From Wyeomyia smithii (taxonomy: Eukaryota > Arthropoda > Insecta > Diptera > Culicidae): 64,000 nt of DNA. Shown here one piece after another: positions 32,871 through 44,400 of this stretch. Made by a program: the position numbers and the translations under genes. How positions within the stretch are numbered: the stretch's first letter is position 1; every line of letters begins with the position of its first letter. Where the stretch lies: assembly GCF_029784165.1 (NCBI RefSeq), contig NC_073695.1, positions 203,991,136 through 204,055,135 of the forward strand, in the 5' to 3' direction. The notes beneath the pieces are model-generated. The model made no database searches, was not told the origin of the DNA, and saw only the letters and a program-made list of their open reading frames with translations.

Positions 32871-35800
32871 TTGCAGCGCCTAGCTGAGGAGAAGGAGTTA
32901 AAAGCTCAGGTTATGACAGAAAGAGAGTCTCAGGAAAAAGAAATGCAAGAGAAGGCCCTAAAGTTGGAAAGAGAGAGGAAAAATAAGGCAATTGCTGACA
33001 GGCTATCGTTGGAGGCAGAATTCATCAAAAAGAAATATGAACTGCTCCAGTTACAATTGGACGAAGACAGTGAAAGTTCAAGTGTGCGCAGTCGGCGTAG
33101 TGCAGTACTAAACACCGGCAAAGTTCAAGATTGGGTTAACAGTAGAACCGATGTGACCCTGGGCACCAATACTGGTATTAGTCAATCCACTGGGCTCACG
33201 TCACAAGCTGTAGAACCCGCGGCACTAGTACCGACTTCCGAAAGCTCGAATAACCTATGCGGCGGTCACCTGGTTTCTCCTTTAGTGGCATCGATCCCAG
33301 CCCAATCGACTCCACATTCCAACAAGGTTAATGAAGAAGTTACACAACATCAGTCGGTGGTGACAGCTCTCACCGCGATCAAGGATACAGTTGCTGTTCA
33401 GCCGACGACACAAAGCACAATCGGACGTGGTGCCTCCCAGCAGTTAATTGCAGAGACCGCTACAACGTCACCGGCAACGGCGCTGTCTACAGCAGCAAAC
33501 AATCAGTTTAGTGGTGGTTTAAAATTACACAATGATATTGTACACGAAAATTACACGAGTATAGGGCCTGTAGGTTATCAAAACGTAGCTGCAGATTATA
33601 GGGCGAATTATGTGTTTAACAATACTGGGTTACGCTATAATACACAACCGATTTGGCCTGCTCAGTCATGTTATACTGGTACTGGTTCAGTTCCTCCGAT
33701 GGGTTGGAACTGTAATTCTGTTACGGTTTCAAACACTCCGTTGACTGCAGTTGCAGTATCCGCCCTTCCCCCTTCGTCGTTACCCTCGATAAACGCATGG
33801 TCGAACAATACGTCTCTGAATCGCCCGTTTGTTAAAAGTGTTCCGAGCTACCAAACTCCCATATTTTCGGTTCCCCAAGCTACCAACCCAGCCACGCGAT
33901 CGCCTACAGGACCGACCGCTCAGCAAATAGCAGCTCGACAAGTCGTCTCGAAGGACCTTCCCTCGTTTTCTGGCGACCCAGCCGAATGGGCACTCTTTTG
34001 GAATAGTTACATAGGTTCAACTGAAATGTGTGGGTTCACAGATGCTGAAAACCTCGTACGATTGCAGCGATGCATCAAAGGAGAGGCTAGGAAAGCTGTC
34101 AGCTGTTTTCTACTTCATCCGTCACATGTGCCTGAGGTGATTAATACTTTGCAGACACTGTTCGGTCGCCCGGATGCCATAATAAATTCGTTACTTAACG
34201 AAGTTCGAGCCACTCCAGCTCCCAAACCGGAAAAATTAGCAACGCTAATAAATTTCGGACTTGTTGTAAGGAACCTTTGTGCCCATCTGGTAAACACTGG
34301 CCAAGAAGCGCATTTGGCAAACCCCACTTTACTACAAGAATTGGTCGATAAATTGCCAGCCAACATAAAGCTCGACTGGGCATTGACTAAGCAGCGGTAT
34401 CCAGTTGTAGACCTCCGTATCTTTGCGGAATATATGAGCGTGATTGTTTCGGCCGCCAGCAGCGTTACGTCCGTAGTGGAGCCGTGTGCACAACGCACAG
34501 AGCGACATAATGGAAAAGCCTTTGTCAATCCCCATACGTTGGAAAACGTCACCGATCGGGAATATACAAATGTCGATGAATCAAAAAGGCAAACGGCTAG
34601 AAGCGAGCGCCCATGTATGGTATGCCAGGATGTTGGTCATAAGCCAAAAGACTGTACCGTGTTTCATCAAAGTTGCCTAGCTGATCGGTGGAAGATCGTA
34701 ACAGACTTACATCTCTGTAGACGGTGCTTGTTCCCTCACGGAAGGTGGCCTTGCAAAGCTCCCCTTTGTGGCGTAAATGGATGTCAGCAACGCCACCATC
34801 GTTTGCTTCATTCTACCGAGCAAGCAGAAAATGTGTATGCCAGGGCGGGAACAGTCGCCGTCCATCATAATGCGCCTCTACAGACACTCTTCCGTATGAT
34901 TCCGGTAACATTACATGGAAATGGAAAATCTGTCGCAACTCTAGCCTTTCTGGACAGCGGATCAGATTCTACTTTAGTAGAAAAGTCGATTGCCGACAAA
35001 TTGGGACTAGCCGGTCCTGCAGACCCCCTCTGCATGCAGTGGACGAATGGAGTGAAGCGAACCGAAGTGAACTCTCGTCGTGTGCAACTTTTTATATCCG
35101 GAAACGAATCAGGCCAACGGTACGCTTTGAATGGTGTTCGTACGATAAACAGCTTGGGTTTACCTCGTCAATCAATCAAGTTCGAAGACTTTGAACGCGT
35201 TTTTCCTCACCTGCAGGGATTGCCGATAAAAAGTTATAGCGAAGCATCTCCTGGAATTTTGATTGGCCTGGATAATACCAGAATGAAGACTACACTTGAG
35301 CTACGAGAAGGCAGGAAGAATGAACCGGTAGCGACGAAAACGCGGTTAGGGTGGGTATTATTCGGGAACGCCAACAAATTAGATAACCCTGTACCGTCAC
35401 ACATTTTTCATATATGCGCACACACGTACGATCAGCAGTTACATGAACTGGTAAAGCAATTTTTTGCTGTAGAAGGTGCCGGGGTTTCGCACGACAATGC
35501 AATAGAATCGGCAAATGACAAACGTGCCAGGGCTATACTTAAAGCCACCACAACCCGAACCTCAAGCGGAAGATTTCAAACTGGCCTTCTGTGGAAATTT
35601 GACCAAGTGGTACTCCCGAATAGTAAAATTATGGCGGAACGACGGTTATATTGCTTGGAAAAGCGATTGGCGAAATTTCCAGAGCTTTATGCTAACGTGA
35701 GGAAACAAATTTCAGACTACCAGTCCAAAGGGTACGCGCATGTTGCCTCGGATGGGGAGCTAGCCAATGTCGGACAAAACCCTGTATGGTATCTTCCCCT

Positions 35801-38800
35801 TGGAGTGGTGATTAATCCGAGAAAACCGGAAAAGGTACGTGTAGTCTGGGATGCGGCTGCCATGGTACGCGGAGTTTCCCTGAATTCAGTCCTTCTGAAA
35901 GGACCCGACTTGTTAACATCGCTTCCAGCAGTTTTGAGTCGGTATCGACAAAGACAAATCGCTATAAGCGGGGACATCAGAGAGATGTTTCACCAGGTAT
36001 TGATTCGACCAGAAGACCGCCAAGCTCAACGCTTTTTGTGGAGGGATAACCCATCACTTCCCATCAAAGTTTTCGTGATGGATGTGGCCACATTTGGATC
36101 TTCATGCTCACCTTGTTCCCTCCAATATATCAAGAATCTAAATGCCAACGAACACGCCCAAACTCATCCTGTAGCGGCAGCCGCGGTGGTAGCGAACCAT
36201 TACGTCGACGACTATCTCGACAGCACAGACACGGTTGATGAAGCAATACAACTAGTCTCAGATGTAAAAACTGTCCATGCTAATGGTGGATTTGAAATTA
36301 GACACTGGCTGTCCAGTTCTCCAGAAGTCCTCGAGCGAGTGGGGGGAGAGAATTCAGATAAAATGAAATCCTTCGTACTAGATAAAACCAACGCTATTGA
36401 ACGGGTTTTAGGCATGGTCTGGCTGCCTCAAGAAGACGTATTTTCCTTTTCTATCGAGCTGCGAGATGGACTAGCACAACTATTACTAGGTGAGAGAATC
36501 CCTACGAAAAGAGAAGTCCTGAGCCTCGTCATGAGCGTGTTCGATCCGTTGGGGCTAGTGGCAGTTTTCCTAATCCACGGCAAAGTAATGCTGCAGGATA
36601 TATGGAGGGCTGGAACCGATTGGGACGATCGTATATCAGCGCAATTACTACCACGATGGAAACAATGGATTTTGCTGTTACAGGATCTGCGAAACATCAA
36701 AGTGCAAAGGTGTTATTTTCCGGGATACCGCCCCAGTACGTATGATACGTTAGAACTTCACGTGTTCGTAGACGCCAGTGAGACATCATATGCTGCAGCA
36801 GCTTATTTTCGCGTGATTGATGGTGATGAAGTTCGGTGTACCCTGGTACAAGCAAAAACTAAAGTCGCACCACTAAAACCGCTGTCTATTCCGCGCTTGG
36901 AATTACAAGCTGCGGTTATTGGCACTAGGTTGATGAAATCTATCGTGTCGAGCCATACGCTACAGATCAAACGTAAAGTAATGTGGAGTGACTCGAACAC
37001 TGTCTTGGCTTGGTTGGCGGCAGATCCCCGAAAAAGGACGCAGTTTGTGGCCTTCCGAATCGGAGAAATTCTAGAAAATACAGAACTCGGTGAATGGAAA
37101 TGGGTGCAGTCGAAATGGAATGTAGCGGATGAGGCCACCAAATGGGGCAAAGGACCTTGTCTGAACATTGATAGTCGGTGGTTTAGGGGCCCAGAATTCC
37201 TGTACAAAGGTGAAGAATGCTGGCCCAGAAATAAAATGAACGTTCCAGACACTACTGAGGAGCTACGACCAATTTACGTTCATCCGCATGTTGTTGTGAA
37301 ACCAGTTGTGGAATTTTCACGCTTTTCAAAGTGGGAGCGGTTATTGCGCGCCGTCGCTTACGCGCGCCGTTTTATTCAACGATGCCGATACCCTAGTGAT
37401 TCACCAAACACAGTATCACTGCTAATAAACCGGGAAGAGCTCGTTGGCGCAGAAAAGGCTATTTGGAGGCTAGTTCAAGCAGAATGTTTCTCCGATGAAT
37501 GGGTAACCCTCCAAACAAATCTAAACCTTTCTGTTAATCAGCAGACACAAATATGGAAAGGAAGTAAACTATATAAACTTTCTCCTTTGTTTGGCACGGA
37601 CGGTGTTATAAGGATGAAACGACGCCTGGGAGAAGCACCTTGGATTTCAATTGACGTAAAATTCCCCGTCATACTACCTAAAGAGCATTACGTTACAGAC
37701 TTATTAATCGATTGGTTTCACAGAAAATTTGTTCATGCTAATAGTGAAACGGTTGTAAACGAAATCAGACAGACATATCACATACCAGCACTAAGAGTGC
37801 GAGTGCGAAATGTTGGCAGGCGCTGCGCATGGTGCAAAGTATATCGAGCAGCACCGGAAATTCCGAGAATGGGCTCACTCCCAGCGCCTCGGATAACTCC
37901 CTACGTTAGACCATTTACATTTGTGGGGTTAGACTATTTCGGTCCCATTATTGTGCGACTTGGTCGCAATGATGTAAAACGGTGGGTGGCATTGTTCACG
38001 TGCCTCACTGTGAGAGCCCTTCATTTAGAGATTGTTAGTAGCCTCTCAACCGAGTCCTGTAAAATGGCAATTAGAAGGTTCATCGGGCGTAGAGGTGCAC
38101 CGCAAGAGATCTACTCGGACCAAGGAACCAATTTTCAAGGATGCAGCCGCGAACTGTCTATAGAGCTAAATGCGATGAATGAACAACTGGCGCAAACATT
38201 CACAAATACTACCACCCAGTGGAAGTTCAACCCCCCCTACGCTCCTCACATGGGTGGCGCTTGGGAAAGGCTCGTCCGATCGGTGAAAGCAGCCCTTAGT
38301 ACTCTTTTGATGCACAAAAAACCTAATGACGAAACCTTATCAACTGTACTTATAGAAGCCGAGTCCATCGTTAACTCACGCCCTTTGACTTACGTACCAT
38401 TAGATGATGCTGAGCAAGAAGCGATTACACCAAATCACTTTCTGCTACTAAGTACGAAAGGAGTGAATCAACCAACCACGTTGCCGACCGATGTGCGCTT
38501 CGCGTTGCGTTCAAACTGGAAATTGGCCCAAGTGATGCTGGACAATTTTTGGAGGCGCTGGATTCGGGAATATCTGCCTATTATCGCAAGGCAAACGAAA
38601 TGGTTTAATGCAAGAAAATCACTGCAGGTCGGTGATCTCGTCATCCTAGTCGATGAGGGTGTACGCAACAGTTGGACTAGAGGCAAAATCTTGGAAGTAT
38701 ATCCTGGAAAAGACGGCCATGTCCGTCGAGCCAAAGTGCAAACGAAATCGGGAATTTTTGAAAGACCAGCTACCAAGCTAGCGTTAGTAGACATACGTGA

Positions 38801-38858
38801 AATGAATGGTACAGCAGAAGAAACTTCGAGCCATACGGGTGGGGGCATGTTGGCGTAA
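32871..38858 (+). CDS. BEL/Pao Gag-Pol polyprotein
   Basis: The open frame is about 1995 codons with no interruption. The first in-frame ATG is at 32913, but the frame really continues from the PHD segment. In order (residues counted from 32871): charged coiled coil, 1-70; S/T-rich spacer; gag domain of DUF1759 type (LPSFSGDPAEWALFWNSY), from about 362; zinc-knuckle region CMVCQDVGHKPKDC, about 582; aspartic protease FLDSGSDSTLV, active Asp about 695; RT with YVDDYLDS, about 1111; RNase H starting VFVDASE, about 1297; integrase HHCC-type zinc region, about 1617-1660; integrase core with D1688, D1750 and E1799; C-terminal DUF5641-like segment, to about 1970. All catalytic motifs look intact. 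Confidence 0.96.
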   Translation: MQRLAEEKELKAQVMTERESQEKEMQEKALKLERERKNKAIADRLSLEAEFIKKKYELLQLQLDEDSESSSVRSRRSAVLNTGKVQDWVNSRTDVTLGTNTGISQSTGLTSQAVEPAALVPTSESSNNLCGGHLVSPLVASIPAQSTPHSNKVNEEVTQHQSVVTALTAIKDTVAVQPTTQSTIGRGASQQLIAETATTSPATALSTAANNQFSGGLKLHNDIVHENYTSIGPVGYQNVAADYRANYVFNNTGLRYNTQPIWPAQSCYTGTGSVPPMGWNCNSVTVSNTPLTAVAVSALPPSSLPSINAWSNNTSLNRPFVKSVPSYQTPIFSVPQATNPATRSPTGPTAQQIAARQVVSKDLPSFSGDPAEWALFWNSYIGSTEMCGFTDAENLVRLQRCIKGEARKAVSCFLLHPSHVPEVINTLQTLFGRPDAIINSLLNEVRATPAPKPEKLATLINFGLVVRNLCAHLVNTGQEAHLANPTLLQELVDKLPANIKLDWALTKQRYPVVDLRIFAEYMSVIVSAASSVTSVVEPCAQRTERHNGKAFVNPHTLENVTDREYTNVDESKRQTARSERPCMVCQDVGHKPKDCTVFHQSCLADRWKIVTDLHLCRRCLFPHGRWPCKAPLCGVNGCQQRHHRLLHSTEQAENVYARAGTVAVHHNAPLQTLFRMIPVTLHGNGKSVATLAFLDSGSDSTLVEKSIADKLGLAGPADPLCMQWTNGVKRTEVNSRRVQLFISGNESGQRYALNGVRTINSLGLPRQSIKFEDFERVFPHLQGLPIKSYSEASPGILIGLDNTRMKTTLELREGRKNEPVATKTRLGWVLFGNANKLDNPVPSHIFHICAHTYDQQLHELVKQFFAVEGAGVSHDNAIESANDKRARAILKATTTRTSSGRFQTGLLWKFDQVVLPNSKIMAERRLYCLEKRLAKFPELYANVRKQISDYQSKGYAHVASDGELANVGQNPVWYLPLGVVINPRKPEKVRVVWDAAAMVRGVSLNSVLLKGPDLLTSLPAVLSRYRQRQIAISGDIREMFHQVLIRPEDRQAQRFLWRDNPSLPIKVFVMDVATFGSSCSPCSLQYIKNLNANEHAQTHPVAAAAVVANHYVDDYLDSTDTVDEAIQLVSDVKTVHANGGFEIRHWLSSSPEVLERVGGENSDKMKSFVLDKTNAIERVLGMVWLPQEDVFSFSIELRDGLAQLLLGERIPTKREVLSLVMSVFDPLGLVAVFLIHGKVMLQDIWRAGTDWDDRISAQLLPRWKQWILLLQDLRNIKVQRCYFPGYRPSTYDTLELHVFVDASETSYAAAAYFRVIDGDEVRCTLVQAKTKVAPLKPLSIPRLELQAAVIGTRLMKSIVSSHTLQIKRKVMWSDSNTVLAWLAADPRKRTQFVAFRIGEILENTELGEWKWVQSKWNVADEATKWGKGPCLNIDSRWFRGPEFLYKGEECWPRNKMNVPDTTEELRPIYVHPHVVVKPVVEFSRFSKWERLLRAVAYARRFIQRCRYPSDSPNTVSLLINREELVGAEKAIWRLVQAECFSDEWVTLQTNLNLSVNQQTQIWKGSKLYKLSPLFGTDGVIRMKRRLGEAPWISIDVKFPVILPKEHYVTDLLIDWFHRKFVHANSETVVNEIRQTYHIPALRVRVRNVGRRCAWCKVYRAAPEIPRMGSLPAPRITPYVRPFTFVGLDYFGPIIVRLGRNDVKRWVALFTCLTVRALHLEIVSSLSTESCKMAIRRFIGRRGAPQEIYSDQGTNFQGCSRELSIELNAMNEQLAQTFTNTTTQWKFNPPYAPHMGGAWERLVRSVKAALSTLLMHKKPNDETLSTVLIEAESIVNSRPLTYVPLDDAEQEAITPNHFLLLSTKGVNQPTTLPTDVRFALRSNWKLAQVMLDNFWRRWIREYLPIIARQTKWFNARKSLQVGDLVILVDEGVRNSWTRGKILEVYPGKDGHVRRAKVQTKSGIFERPATKLALVDIREMNGTAEETSSHTGGGMLA
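38837..38847 (+). other. Polypurine tract of BEL element
   Basis: The sequence GGGTGGGGGCA directly precedes the right LTR start TGTTGG. This is the position and composition expected of the plus-strand primer for reverse transcription. It overlaps the last codons of the polyprotein. Confidence 0.75.
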
Positions 38859-39251
38859 ACAAAATCCCCGTCTTCATTTCCCTTAGTGCTTAACCGGTTA
38901 TTCGTCGGACATAGAAAAAAAAGCCTATTGTCGGACATAAACTAAACTGGCAACCCGATCTAAACTCAAAAGTGACAGGCATAGATCAGTTGCAACTAAT
39001 GATTAGTGAGCTAGAGACGTTTTTTATTTCCATCCATTCCCCCAATTGCAAATTACTTATCTGCCACACTAGGCAAAGAAGAACATTGTTGCGGAACATA
39101 CATCTATACACGTTGAAGACATTATTTGTAAGTACATTTATGTAAAAGTACACCTAAAATTAAGCAATTAAAAATTACAGCTTGAAGCTTACTCCGATAA
39201 AACAAGGAGTTCGACTCTGAGAGGTCCGAAACAATTTCCGTTCCAGCAACA
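38848..39251 (+). repeat. BEL element right LTR
   Basis: The second copy of the 404-bp LTR is identical to the left copy except for one base by visual comparison. The polyprotein stop codon lies inside it (38856-38858). Confidence 0.97.
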
Positions 39252-39418
39252 CACCATCTTAAAATTCAAGATTGTGTCTGTGATCAATTGTTAGCTCCTG
39301 TGCATCTTTCTGGTTCCGGAGATACTCATATTTAACGGGAATCGTCCATTTTAGGCTGATTTCCAGAAACCGGAAGTAACTATCTTACAATCCAAAATGT
39401 TGCCTAAGGTCGATTTTG
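39252..39418. repeat. Continuation of the interrupted tandem repeat
   Basis: After the CACCA duplication the sequence resumes as CATCTTAAAATTCAAGATTGTG, with further phrases TTCTGGTTCCGGAGATACTC and GGCTGATTTCCAGAAACCGG. These are the same units found at 31425-32134. Joining both sides at CACCA restores the repeat phase, showing a clean insertion. Confidence 0.85.
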
Positions 39419-39830
39419 GAACATATTTTTTACCACTAAAACATTCACCTGCCAAATTTGGTTCCATTTAGTTGGTTAGCTCTCGAGATGTGCAGAAATT
39501 TGTGTTTCATTTGTATGGCATCCTTCCCTTCCAAAAGAAGGAGGGGTGTCAAAACATTATGGACATATTTTTTACCCCTTAAAACATCTACATGCCGAAT
39601 TCGGTTTCATTTGCTTGGTTTGTTCTTGAGTTGTGCAGAAATTTATGTTTCATTTGTATGGGACCCCTCCCTTCCAGAAAAAGGAGGGGTCTCAAACTAT
39701 CATGGGAACCTTTATCGGCACCAAAAACCCCTACATACAAATTTTGAAGCCGATCGGTTCGGTAATTTTCGAGCCTATATGGATCAGACAGACAGACAGA
39801 CAGACCGGATTGCATTTTTATATGTATAGA
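39419..39830. repeat. Two direct copies of a 135-bp unit plus GACA-tailed repeat
   Basis: Units starting at about 39419 and 39553 share ACATATTTTTTACC, CTAAAACAT, GTGCAGAAATTT and TTCATTTGTATGG, plus a pyrimidine block CCCTTCCA and its complement. They are followed by a segment ACCCCTACATACAAATTTT...GCCGATCGGTTC that ends in GACAGACAGACAGACAG (about 39786-39802). The same GACA-ended family lies inverted at 53620-53790. Confidence 0.7.
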
Positions 39831-40057
39831 TTACAACATCAATATTTTTTAAGAGTGAATATACATTTATTGGATTAAAGCGTTCATGTAAATCTATTTT
39901 TACAAATAAAAGTTTGAATGAGAAAGGCTGGGTCTGACCGCTAGGTGGATTAATTTAGGTTTTTTATTTAATTATCAATAATTTGACACCCCCTCTTGTT
40001 CTGGTATTTCACCGTTAGTTTGCGGTAGAGCAAATTGCTCCCGCCAATTCGAATAAA

Positions 40058-41436
40058 ATGGATGATACGCAGATGGAATTATTCCTGGATATCGAAACAA
40101 ACGGGGAAGAGATTGAAATCTCCCCCATCAATTCCCCTGTACCTTCCCATATATCCTCCCCTTTACCTAGCCCTGTACCAAGGGTACCAGAAGTACGGGT
40201 AAAAGCTTACCCAGATAACTCGAAAGATCCCTACGTTGTCTTCTTCAGGCCAATAAAAAAGCCTTTGAACATCATTCAAATTGGCAAAGACCTGGCAAAA
40301 AAGTTTTCGAACGTAACCGAAAATACAATGGTTAGGCCGATTAAACTGCGAGTTGACGTGAATAGCTTGAAGCAAGCAAACGCGATTGCTGGCTGCGAGC
40401 TCTTCACGAGAGAGTATCGCGTGTACATCCCTGCCAAGGATGTAGAGATCGACGGTGTGGTTACCGAGGGGAATCTCACTGTCGATGACATTTTGCGTCA
40501 CGGAGTGGGCTATTTTAAGAACTCCGTGATGCAAAGTGTAAAGATTCTAGATTGTAAGCAATTACATTCAGTACCCATCTAGGAGGGAAAGAAGAAATTC
40601 TCCCCTTCAGATTCCTTTCGGATAACCTTTGCTGGATCTGCCCTGCCGAACTACGTCCTTTTGGACAGGGCTCGTCTGCCTGTACGCCTCTTTGTACCGC
40701 GGGTCATGTACTGCCAGAACTGCAAGCAGTTGGGTCATACAGCCACCTACTGCTGCAACAAGGCACGCTGCAGTAAGTGCGGAAATAATCATGCTGAGAC
40801 CGTCTGAAAAGTGTCTTTATTGCGAGGGCCCTCGGCATGACCTTTCGGCATGTCCCGCGTACAAACAGCGCGAGGAGAAAATAAAGTGTTCCCTCAAGGA
40901 ACGATCAAAGCGCTCTTTCGCAGAAATGCTGAAGAGAGCAGAGCCACCGTCGACAGGAAACATCTTTTCCTTTTTGCCCACTGATGAGGGTACATCTGAC
41001 GATCCCGTCGAAGGGTGTTCTTATGCTTTGCCCGAAGGATCTAGGAAGAGGAGAATGATCAACTCTCCTAATCTTTCTCGTGAAGGTCGTAAGATAACCC
41101 CTAGCGGAATGATAAATAAAACAACACGTAAGGGAAGCGGTGAGGAAAAACCGAAGCAGGTACCCCCCGGTTTTAATTTCAATTCAAACCAGGAGTACCC
41201 ACCGCTTCCCGGGTCACCAAAAAACCCCTTGTGCACCAATTTCCCGACCAGAGAATAAAAAAGAAACAGGGTTTATAAAGTTCTCTGATATTGTGGACTG
41301 GATATTTAAAACATTCAATATACCAGATCCTCTCCGAAATATTCTTTTTGCCCTTCTCCCTGCAGTGAAAACCTTTTTGAAGCAGCTTGCAGCAACTTGG
41401 CCCCTCATTTTAGCTATCATATCTTTCGATGACTAA
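40058..41436 (+). pseudogene. LINE ORF1 (gag-like, three CCHC knuckles), broken
   Basis: It starts MDDTQMELFLDIE with a P/S-rich N-terminus, then a conserved block VVFFRPIKKPLNIIQIGKDL...YRVYIPAKDVEIDGV. After an in-frame TAG (40580-40582) the same frame runs through knuckles CQNCKQLGHTATYC and CSKCGNNHAETV. A frameshift near 40805 leads to CLYCEGPRHDLSAC and a basic segment. A second shift near 41225 leads to the C-terminus PLRNILFALLPAVKTFL ending at 41436. The protein would bind LINE RNA as a chaperone. The same family occurs as relics at 2500-2770, 3590-3722 and perhaps 6270-6450. Confidence 0.85.
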
Positions 41437-44400
41437 TACGTCGAAAGAGTCTAGGAATTTTATCACTGTGTTACAGTGGAATTGCAGAAGTATCATCCCC
41501 AAATTCGATCTTTTTTCACATTTGATAAGCACATACAATTGTGATGCGTTTGCGCTCTGTGAAACTTTTCTCAATTCAAATGATCAACTCAATTTCCACG
41601 ATTTCAACATAATTCGTCGAGATCAAGATTCACACGGTGGAGGGGTACTTTTGGGGATCAAAAAGTGCTATTCTTTCTTTAGAATCGACCTCCCCTCGAT
41701 CTCAAATATTGAAGTCGTTGCCATTCAAACGAATATGAATGGAAAAGACCTATGCCTTGCTTCGATATATATCCCTCCATCCGCGCGGATTGAACAGAGG
41801 CAACTTACTGATATAGCAGAGTTGCTCCCTGCGCCTTTTTCGATATTGGGAGATTTTAATTCTCACTGTTCGCTATGGGGGTCGCTGTACGACGACAACC
41901 GATCTTCTTTAATCTGTAACTTAATCGACGACTTGAATATGACACTTTTGAATACTGGGGAAGCGACACGTGTACCTAATCCTCCAGCACGTGAAAGCGT
42001 GCTTGACCTATCCCTCTGCTCGTCATCACTAGCGTTAGATTGCCGGTGGAAAGTAATCAATGATCCCCACGGTAGTGATCACCTACCAATCGTTATCTCA
42101 ATTGCTAATGGGTCAGCTCCAACGGATCCAATCAATATTGCGTATGACCTCACACGTCATATTGATTGGAAGTCTTATAAGACGATTATTGTGAAATCCA
42201 TCGAGTCCTACGAGGAACTTCCTCCGGAGGAAGAATACGCGCTCCTTTCTGGCTTGATCATCGACGCCGCGACTCAAGCTTAGACGAAACCGATACCCGG
42301 GGTAACGATAAGACAGCGTCCTCCTACCAAGTGGTGGGACAAAGAGTGCTCTGAGCTGTACGCGCGAAGGTCCTCGGCGTATAAGGACTACCGAAAGTAC
42401 GGCTCCGTTAAGCTGCTTCGAAGTTACGAGGTGCTGGACAGGCAGATGAAGAGCTTAATGAAAGCGAAAAAACGCGGATACTGGCGGCGGTTTGTAAACG
42501 CGTTGTCGAGGGAAACAGCGATGAACACTCTTTGGGATACCGCCAAACGCATGCGAAATCGTGACGTTTCGAATAAGAGTGAACCTTTCGCGACGCGTTA
42601 TTAGTAACTACGGAAGAGCCTCCATCTTCGATGTTGGAGTTTCAATGGCTCTTCTCTCGTGCAACAATAAGGCTCCAGGGTTGGATAGTATCAAATTCAA
42701 CCTGTTGAAGAATCTACCCGACTCTGCGAAAAGACGCTTGTTGAATTTGTTCAAGAAGTTTCTTGAGCTAAATATTGTTCCGCAAGACTGGAGGGAGGTA
42801 AAAGTCATTGCTATTCGAAAACCCGGGAAACCTGCCTCTGATCACAATTCATATAGGCCAATTGCTATGCTCTCTTGCCTTCGGAAATTAATGGAGAAAA
42901 TGATCCTCTCACGGTTAGACCAATGGGTCGAAACAAATGGTTTACTTTCAGATACTCAATTTGGCTTCCGCCGGGGCAAAGGAACGAACGATTGCCTAGC
43001 GTTGCTTTCTACTGAAATTCAACTCGCCTTTGCTCGAAAAGAGCAAATGGCTTCTGCATTCTTGGACATTAAGGGGGCATTTGACTCTGTCTCTGTAGAA
43101 GTTTTAACCGAAAAACTTCATTCGCAGGGACTTTCACCTAATTTGAATAATTTTTGCTCAATTTGTTGTCAGAAAAGCATATGTACTTCTCACATGGTGA
43201 TTCGACAACTTCCCGAATTAGTTACATGGGCCTTCCCCAGGGCTCATGTTTAAGCCCTCTCTTATATAATTTTTACGTCAATGACATCGATGAATGTCTT
43301 GCAAATTCATGCACGCTAAGGCAACTTGCAGACGATAGCGTTGTTTCCATTACTGGAAGCGAATCTAACGATCTGCAAGGACCATTGCAAGATACCTTAG
43401 ACAATTTGTCTGCATGGGCTCTTAAGCTGGGTATCGAATTCTCCCCGGAGCATAACACAGCTCAGCTGCAGCTCCAACTTTCGGGTAAAACGATCACTCA
43501 GGTTTTAGTCGCTAAATATCTCGGGGTCTGGTTCGACTCTAAATGCACCTGGGCTTGTCATATTAGGTGTCTGACACAAAAATGCCAACAGAGGATTAAT
43601 TTTCTTCGTACGATTACCGGAACTTGGTGGGGTGCCCACCCAGGAGACCTTCTAAGGTTATACCAAACAACGATATTGTCAATTCTTGAGCACGGCTGTT
43701 TCTGCTTTAGCTCCGCCGCGAACACGCACATTATAAAATTAGAGAGAATACAATATCGTTGTTTGCGTATTGCCTTGGGCTGCATGCAGTCGACCCATAC
43801 GATGAGTCTTGAAGTGCTAGCGGGTATTCTTCCGTTGAAACATCGTTTTTGGAATCTCTCTTACCGCTTGCTAATTCGATGCACGGTTATGAACCCATTA
43901 GTAATTGAAAATTTCGAGAGGTTGGTCGACCTTCAATCTCAATCCAGATTTATGATTTTATATTTTGACTATATGGCTCAAGATATTAATCCTTCTTTCT
44001 ACGATTCCTCCAATGTCGCACTTTTAGATACTTCTGATAATGCTATATTCTTCGACACCACCATGAAAGAAGACATTATTGGTATCCCGGATCAATTACG
44101 ACCGCAAGAGATCCCAAAGATTTTTCCAATAAGTTCAAACATGTTAGTTGTGATAAAAAGTTTCTGCGATCGATAAAGCCTGTGAAGCACACCCCGTATT
44201 TCCTGGGGAAAATTCGGCGGTTTTTAAGTGCTTTAACAGATAAAAATTACCGGGTTACCTTAGCGTGGGTCCCTTCTCATTGTTCCATTCCAATGAAAAG
44301 GCTGACGCTTTAGCTAAGGTGGGTGCTATTGATGGCGATATTTATGTAAGACCAATTGCTTATGATGAATTTTATAGCATTTTGCGTCAGAGAACACTCA

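Larger units (their letters stand above)
32135..39251 (+). mobile_element. Young BEL/Pao LTR retrotransposon, 7.1 kb
   Basis: The two 404-bp LTRs (32135-32538 and 38848-39251) start TGTTGGCG and end CAGCAACA. They differ at one position by my reading (C in the left, T in the right, in GCCTAT(C/T)GTCGG). A 5-bp target duplication, CACCA, stands at 32130-32134 and 39252-39256. A purine-rich tract (GGGTGGGGGCA) precedes the right LTR. The internal region encodes PHD finger, gag, protease, RT, RNase H and integrase in the BEL/Pao order. A primer binding site directly after the left LTR was not recognised. One in-frame stop (32862-32864) interrupts the polyprotein. The near-identical LTRs imply very recent insertion. 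Confidence 0.97.
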
